Shown here in pieces: positions 60,647 through 64,000 of a DNA stretch of 64,000 nt. The notes beneath the pieces were generated by a model. That model was not told where the DNA came from and made no database searches. It worked only from the letters and a program-made list of their open reading frames with translations. Position 1 is the first letter of the stretch. Each line of letters begins with the position of its first letter. The translations under genes were made by a program, and so were the position numbers. This DNA is from Sphaerisporangium rubeum (GTDB lineage Bacteria; Actinomycetota; Actinomycetes; Streptosporangiales; Streptosporangiaceae), in contig NZ_JACHIU010000001.1 in assembly GCF_014207705.1 (NCBI RefSeq), forward strand, positions 620,001 to 684,000, in the 5' to 3' direction.

Positions 60647-63312
60647 TCGTCACCCTTCTCGCCGGTCGCCTGATGGACGTAGCCCTCACTATGGTCGCGC
60701 AGCCCGCGCTGTGGGTCACGCCGGTCCGCGCGTTCCGAAGGCTCCTCGCCTTCGCCGCGCGCGGCCTCCGGCGGCGTCTGCGCGCCGTCGTGCCTGCTCA
60801 GGTGCTCATTCGGCCGGTCGTGCTGTGCCGCGGAGTTCTCACCAGGATCCTGTTCCGATTCCAGCCGTCCGCGGCGTCCGCCTTGCTGGAAGGCCGAGAA
60901 CATGGCGCGCGTCTCGTCGGGAGAGCGTTCCGGGGCGGTGGGGCCGGTGTCGGCGGAGGGGGTCGGGGCGGCGAGAGGCGTGGCGGCCTCCCGGGTCCTG
61001 CTGTCCTGCTGCTTGTTGTCCCGCAGTTGCGGCGCCATGCTGGCCTGCCGCACCCGGCGGGGAAGGCCGGCGTGGGTGCCGGCCGCCTTGGGTTTGGGTG
61101 CCGGGGTCCGCTGCGGCGGCACCGTGGACGGTGGCCCGGTGTCGGTGATCGCCGTGATGGCGGGGTCGGTGGCGGGGCCGTCGTCGCTGTTCACCAGGCC
61201 CGGGACGACGGTCAGCGACGGGCTGTCGCCGGTCCGCGCGGGGGTGAAGTACGGCGAGGGTGACTCCTCGGCCGGTTTGTCTACCTCGCCTGCCGCGGCC
61301 GGTGCGTCCGCCGTCCTCGCCGTTCCTGCCGTGTCCGTCGCCTCCGCGGCGGACAGCACGGGGAGCGGGCCGCGTGCGTGGCGGGGGCCGGTGTCGGCGA
61401 CGAGCAGCGGAGCGGGGGAGGCGTCGTCGGACACGATCTGGCGCGGGATGAGCACGATGGCCGTCGTGCCGCCGTACGGGGACGCGCGCAGCACGACGCT
61501 CACGTTGTTGCGCGCGGCGAGCTGGCCCACGACGAACAGGCCGAGACGGTCGCTGTCGGCGAGGTCGAACTCCGGCGGCTGCGCGAGCCGCTGGTTGATG
61601 GAGGCGTACTCCTCCGGGCTGAGACCGAGGCCGCGGTCCTCGATCTCGACGACGAAGCCGTTGGCCACCGAATCGCCGCGCACCTGCACGCGGGTGCGCG
61701 GCGGCGAGAACACGGTGGCGTTCTCGATCAGCTCGGCGATCAGGTGGATGATGTCGGCGACCGCCGCACCGGCGACGAACGCGTTCGGCAGGGGGAACAC
61801 GTTGACCCGTGTGTAGCCCTCCACCTCGGCGACCGCGGCGCGCACCACGTCCATCACCGGCACGGGCTTGCGCCACGCGCGGCCGGGAGCGGCGCCGGAC
61901 AGGATGATCAGGCTTTCCGCGTGGCGGCGCATGCGCGTGGTGAGGTGGTCGAGCTGGAACAGGTCCTCCAGCGCCTCGGGGTCGGACGCGCGGCGCTGCA
62001 TGGTGTCGAGCAGCCGCAGCTGCCGGTGCAGCAGCCCCTGCTTGCGCCGCGCCAGGTTGAGGAACACCTGGCTGACGCCTCTGCGCAGGTCGGCCTGCTC
62101 CACGGCGGCCCGCACGGCGGTGCGCTGCACCGAGCCGAACGCCTCGGCGACGTCGTGCACCTCGGCGGAGTCGCCACCGGGGATCGGCGGGGCCTCGGCC
62201 TCGACGTCGACCTCCTCACCCTTGCGCAGGCGGTCGACGACCCGCGGCAGGCGTACCCCGGCCAGCTCGCGCGCGGAGTTGCGCAGGTCGGCCAGCTCGC
62301 GGATGAGGCGGCGGCCGAAGCGCACCGAGATGACGATGGACGCGACCACGGCGATCAGGCCGAGGCCGCCGGCGATGCCGATGCGCAGGAGGATGCCGGT
62401 GGCGACGCTCAGCGCGCGGTCGGCCAGCGCGCCGGAGGCCTTGCTGCCGACCTGGTCGAGCATCGCGGACAGGTTGTCGGTGATGGCCTGCCAGCGGCTC
62501 ACCGACGGAGGCAGCGGGCCGGTGGCCCTGGCCCGGTCGATGATGTCCTGCTCCATCGTGATGAAGCGTTTGAACGTCGGGGAGGCGAAGACCTCCTCGT
62601 ACGGCTTGCGCAGGTCCGGTTCGAGCATCGCCATGCCCTTGGCGTACTGGAAGCGCCGGTTGGCCACCCACTCGGCGAACGCCTCGTACTCGGCGTCGGA
62701 CAGGCCGTCGCGTGCGATGGCCGCGGTGACGAGCGCGTTCTCCCTGGCGATGATCTCGCGGGCCTGGCCCATGGACTGCATCGCGCCGGCCTGCTCGAAG
62801 ATGGACAGGTCAGGGACCGAGACCATGCGGTCGTACAGGCGGAAGACGCCGTCCATGATCTGGTTGTACGCCTGGATGGTGGCGAGGCGCGTGGACTGGC
62901 CGCTGTCCACGTTGGCCCGGATGCCGGGAAGCTGCTCCAGCTCGTTGAGCAGGGCCGTCGTCGCGTCCCGTGTGGCGTCGTTCGAGGCGCTGCGCGTGTC
63001 GCCGGACAACGCGGCGGCGCGGAACTTGGCGAGGGAGGCGTCGGTGGCGCGGCGCTGGGCCGCCATGCGGTCCTGCTGCTGCGGCGCGGACCCGGACGCG
63101 GTGGCGGAGACGGAACGTTCGGCCTGAACCTGGAGCCCCAGGTCCGTGGAAGTGAGTCCGAGGCTCTGGTAGATGGTGTTGGCCCGCATCAGCGACAGGC
63201 CGTCCCCGACGGTCAGATTGAGGACGAAGCCCCATAGCGCGCTTAACGAAAGCAGTGGTAGGAGCAGCAATGAAAAGATCTTGAAGCGGATCGACCGCTT
63301 TCCAGAACTCAT
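60643..63312 (-). CDS. cvnA: Conservon sensor histidine kinase-like protein CvnA (second conservon)
   Basis: An 889-aa sensor. TM1 (about 10-32) and TM2 (about 310-335) bracket an NIT-like external helical domain. A HAMP-like linker (RRLIRELADLRNSARELAGVRLPRVVDRLR) and long helix lead to the GHKL ATPase (IHLIAELIENATVFS; EIEDRGLGLSPEE; DRLGLFVVGQLAARN). The C-terminal ~250 residues are low-complexity Pro/Thr/Glu-rich, longer than in the paralogue at 55083 and likely disordered. AGGAG precedes ATG 63312. It heads the complete cvnABCD set and is divergent from the dehydrogenase gene. Confidence 0.92.
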   Translation of the reverse strand: MSSGKRSIRFKIFSLLLLPLLSLSALWGFVLNLTVGDGLSLMRANTIYQSLGLTSTDLGLQVQAERSVSATASGSAPQQQDRMAAQRRATDASLAKFRAAALSGDTRSASNDATRDATTALLNELEQLPGIRANVDSGQSTRLATIQAYNQIMDGVFRLYDRMVSVPDLSIFEQAGAMQSMGQAREIIARENALVTAAIARDGLSDAEYEAFAEWVANRRFQYAKGMAMLEPDLRKPYEEVFASPTFKRFITMEQDIIDRARATGPLPPSVSRWQAITDNLSAMLDQVGSKASGALADRALSVATGILLRIGIAGGLGLIAVVASIVISVRFGRRLIRELADLRNSARELAGVRLPRVVDRLRKGEEVDVEAEAPPIPGGDSAEVHDVAEAFGSVQRTAVRAAVEQADLRRGVSQVFLNLARRKQGLLHRQLRLLDTMQRRASDPEALEDLFQLDHLTTRMRRHAESLIILSGAAPGRAWRKPVPVMDVVRAAVAEVEGYTRVNVFPLPNAFVAGAAVADIIHLIAELIENATVFSPPRTRVQVRGDSVANGFVVEIEDRGLGLSPEEYASINQRLAQPPEFDLADSDRLGLFVVGQLAARNNVSVVLRASPYGGTTAIVLIPRQIVSDDASPAPLLVADTGPRHARGPLPVLSAAEATDTAGTARTADAPAAAGEVDKPAEESPSPYFTPARTGDSPSLTVVPGLVNSDDGPATDPAITAITDTGPPSTVPPQRTPAPKPKAAGTHAGLPRRVRQASMAPQLRDNKQQDSRTREAATPLAAPTPSADTGPTAPERSPDETRAMFSAFQQGGRRGRLESEQDPGENSAAQHDRPNEHLSRHDGAQTPPEAARGEGEEPSERADRRDPQRGLRDHSEGYVHQATGEKGDE

Positions 63313-63420
63313 GGTGACTCCTGCGCGCCGGGAGGATCTTGCCGCATTTGGGGGGAATGCACCTCCGGAAGATCGCTCAGAAGGCTAGCACCGATAAGGT
63401 TCCGGCGTACTGGAGGACGA

Positions 63421-64000
63421 ATGATTACTGTAATAACAGGCGCCACAGCCGGCATCGGCGCGGCAGCCGCCGAAGGTATCGCACGCGCGGGTCACGACGT
63501 CGTCCTGGTCGGTCGTTCCCGCGCCAGACTTGACTCCGTCGCCGCCAGGATCGAGACGCTCACCGGCCGCCGGCCGGACGCGCACGCCGCGGACTTCGCG
63601 TCGTTCGACGAGGTCAGAGCGCTGGCCGCCACGTTGCTCGGCACCTACGAACGCATCGACGTGCTCGCCAACAACGCGGGGGTCATGACGCCGCGGCGTG
63701 AGACCACCGTGGACGGTCACGAGCTGATGATGCAGGTCAACCACCTGTCCGGTTTCCTGCTCACCCACCTGCTGCGCGAGCGCGTCACCGAGTCGGCCGG
63801 CCGCGTGGTGACCACCAGCTCGAGGGCCGCCAAGAGCGGCAAGCTGGACCCCACCGACCTCGACCGCAAGTCCCGCAGATGGTTCGGGTGGTTGCAGTAC
63901 GGCGACACCAAGCAGGCCAACGCGCTGTTCACCGGCGAGCTGGCCAGGCGCGGCGTGACGGCCACCTGCTTCCACCCCGGCGTCATCAAGACCGGGTTCG
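63421..64000 (+). CDS. Short-chain dehydrogenase/reductase (partial, runs off the window)
   Basis: At least 193 residues of an SDR. TGATAGIGAAAAEGIARAG is the NAD(P)-binding loop (TGxxxGIG), NNAGVM the stabilising motif, SSRAAKSG the catalytic Ser region, and YGDTKQAN the YxxxK catalytic pair. The ribosome site GGAGG is five nt before ATG 63421. The sequence continues past 64000 in frame, so the C terminus is missing. The substrate is unknown; the lack of an obvious Asp after the second strand plus GRSRARL suggests NADP preference. Confidence 0.9.
   Translation, partial: MITVITGATAGIGAAAAEGIARAGHDVVLVGRSRARLDSVAARIETLTGRRPDAHAADFASFDEVRALAATLLGTYERIDVLANNAGVMTPRRETTVDGHELMMQVNHLSGFLLTHLLRERVTESAGRVVTTSSRAAKSGKLDPTDLDRKSRRWFGWLQYGDTKQANALFTGELARRGVTATCFHPGVIKTGF

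Overview
This 64 kb window is high-GC DNA with dense, often overlapping genes, many GTG/TTG starts and GC-rich hairpin terminators. Gene content (two conservons, a ROK-controlled xylose operon, an FxSxx-type RiPP locus, an Scr1/DUF397 pair, a trypco2/trypsin-NTPase-TPR pair) fits a filamentous, multicellular actinomycete. Streptosporangiaceae or a relative is a reasonable guess, not a proof.

Layout. 0.2-7.9 kb: a radical-SAM RiPP locus of the FxSxx-COOH type. A 59-aa precursor (4998-5177), a P-loop/TIR-like/NB-ARC/TPR protein and an unknown protein lie on the minus strand. The radical SAM/SPASM cyclophane maturase and a HExxH peptide hydroxylase lie on the plus strand. The precursor ends F-Q-D-G-P, so it is an FxDxx variant of the family. 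7.9-15.2 kb: an AlkD-like protein, then a Crp-family regulator followed by a four-gene operon (class III cyclase-like protein, P-loop NTPase, SPFH-like coiled-coil protein, DUF4407 membrane protein) that looks like a nucleotide-signalling conflict or stress system. 15.3-16.0 kb: a VapBC pair with phased palindromes upstream. 16.2-33.2 kb: mostly metabolic and housekeeping genes: argG (probably leaderless), a stand-alone CBM2 protein, a DinB-like protein, a GH36 alpha-galactosidase, a GNAT, a secreted trypsin-like protease, an orphan hypF, TetR+DHA2 efflux, an LLM oxidoreductase, an amidase, an SRPBCC protein, and TetR with a class C serine hydrolase.

33.2-40.8 kb: an enolase-superfamily racemase/OSB synthase with an M20 peptidase, a membrane protein, an APH-fold kinase, and then a MccB-like ThiF adenylyltransferase followed by a 40-aa peptide ending in Asn (a candidate microcin C-like pair). 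Next come a TetR gene and a divergent methyltransferase with a His-rich N terminus. 40.85-42.27 kb: an intact IS256-family element. 42.4-48.0 kb: an anti-sigma-type ATPase, an XRE/DUF5753 protein with a DUF397 partner, and a large trypsin-NTPase-TPR protein with nine 46-residue repeats coupled to a trypco2 protein.

48.1-54.1 kb: TetR with a small membrane protein, a VOC protein, and a xylose regulon in which a ROK repressor diverges from xylA-xylB across an XylR-type operator that overlaps the promoter. 54.2-64 kb: a DUF998 membrane protein and two convergent conservons flanking a sulfotransferase. One conservon is complete (cvnA-B-C-D) and the other lacks cvnD. The window ends inside a short-chain dehydrogenase gene.

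The strongest candidates for unusual biology are the FxDxx-COOH precursor locus, the cyclase/Crp/NTPase/SPFH/DUF4407 module, the ThiF plus Asn-terminated peptide pair, and the trypsin-NTPase-TPR/trypco2 pair. No tRNA, rRNA or CRISPR array was seen.
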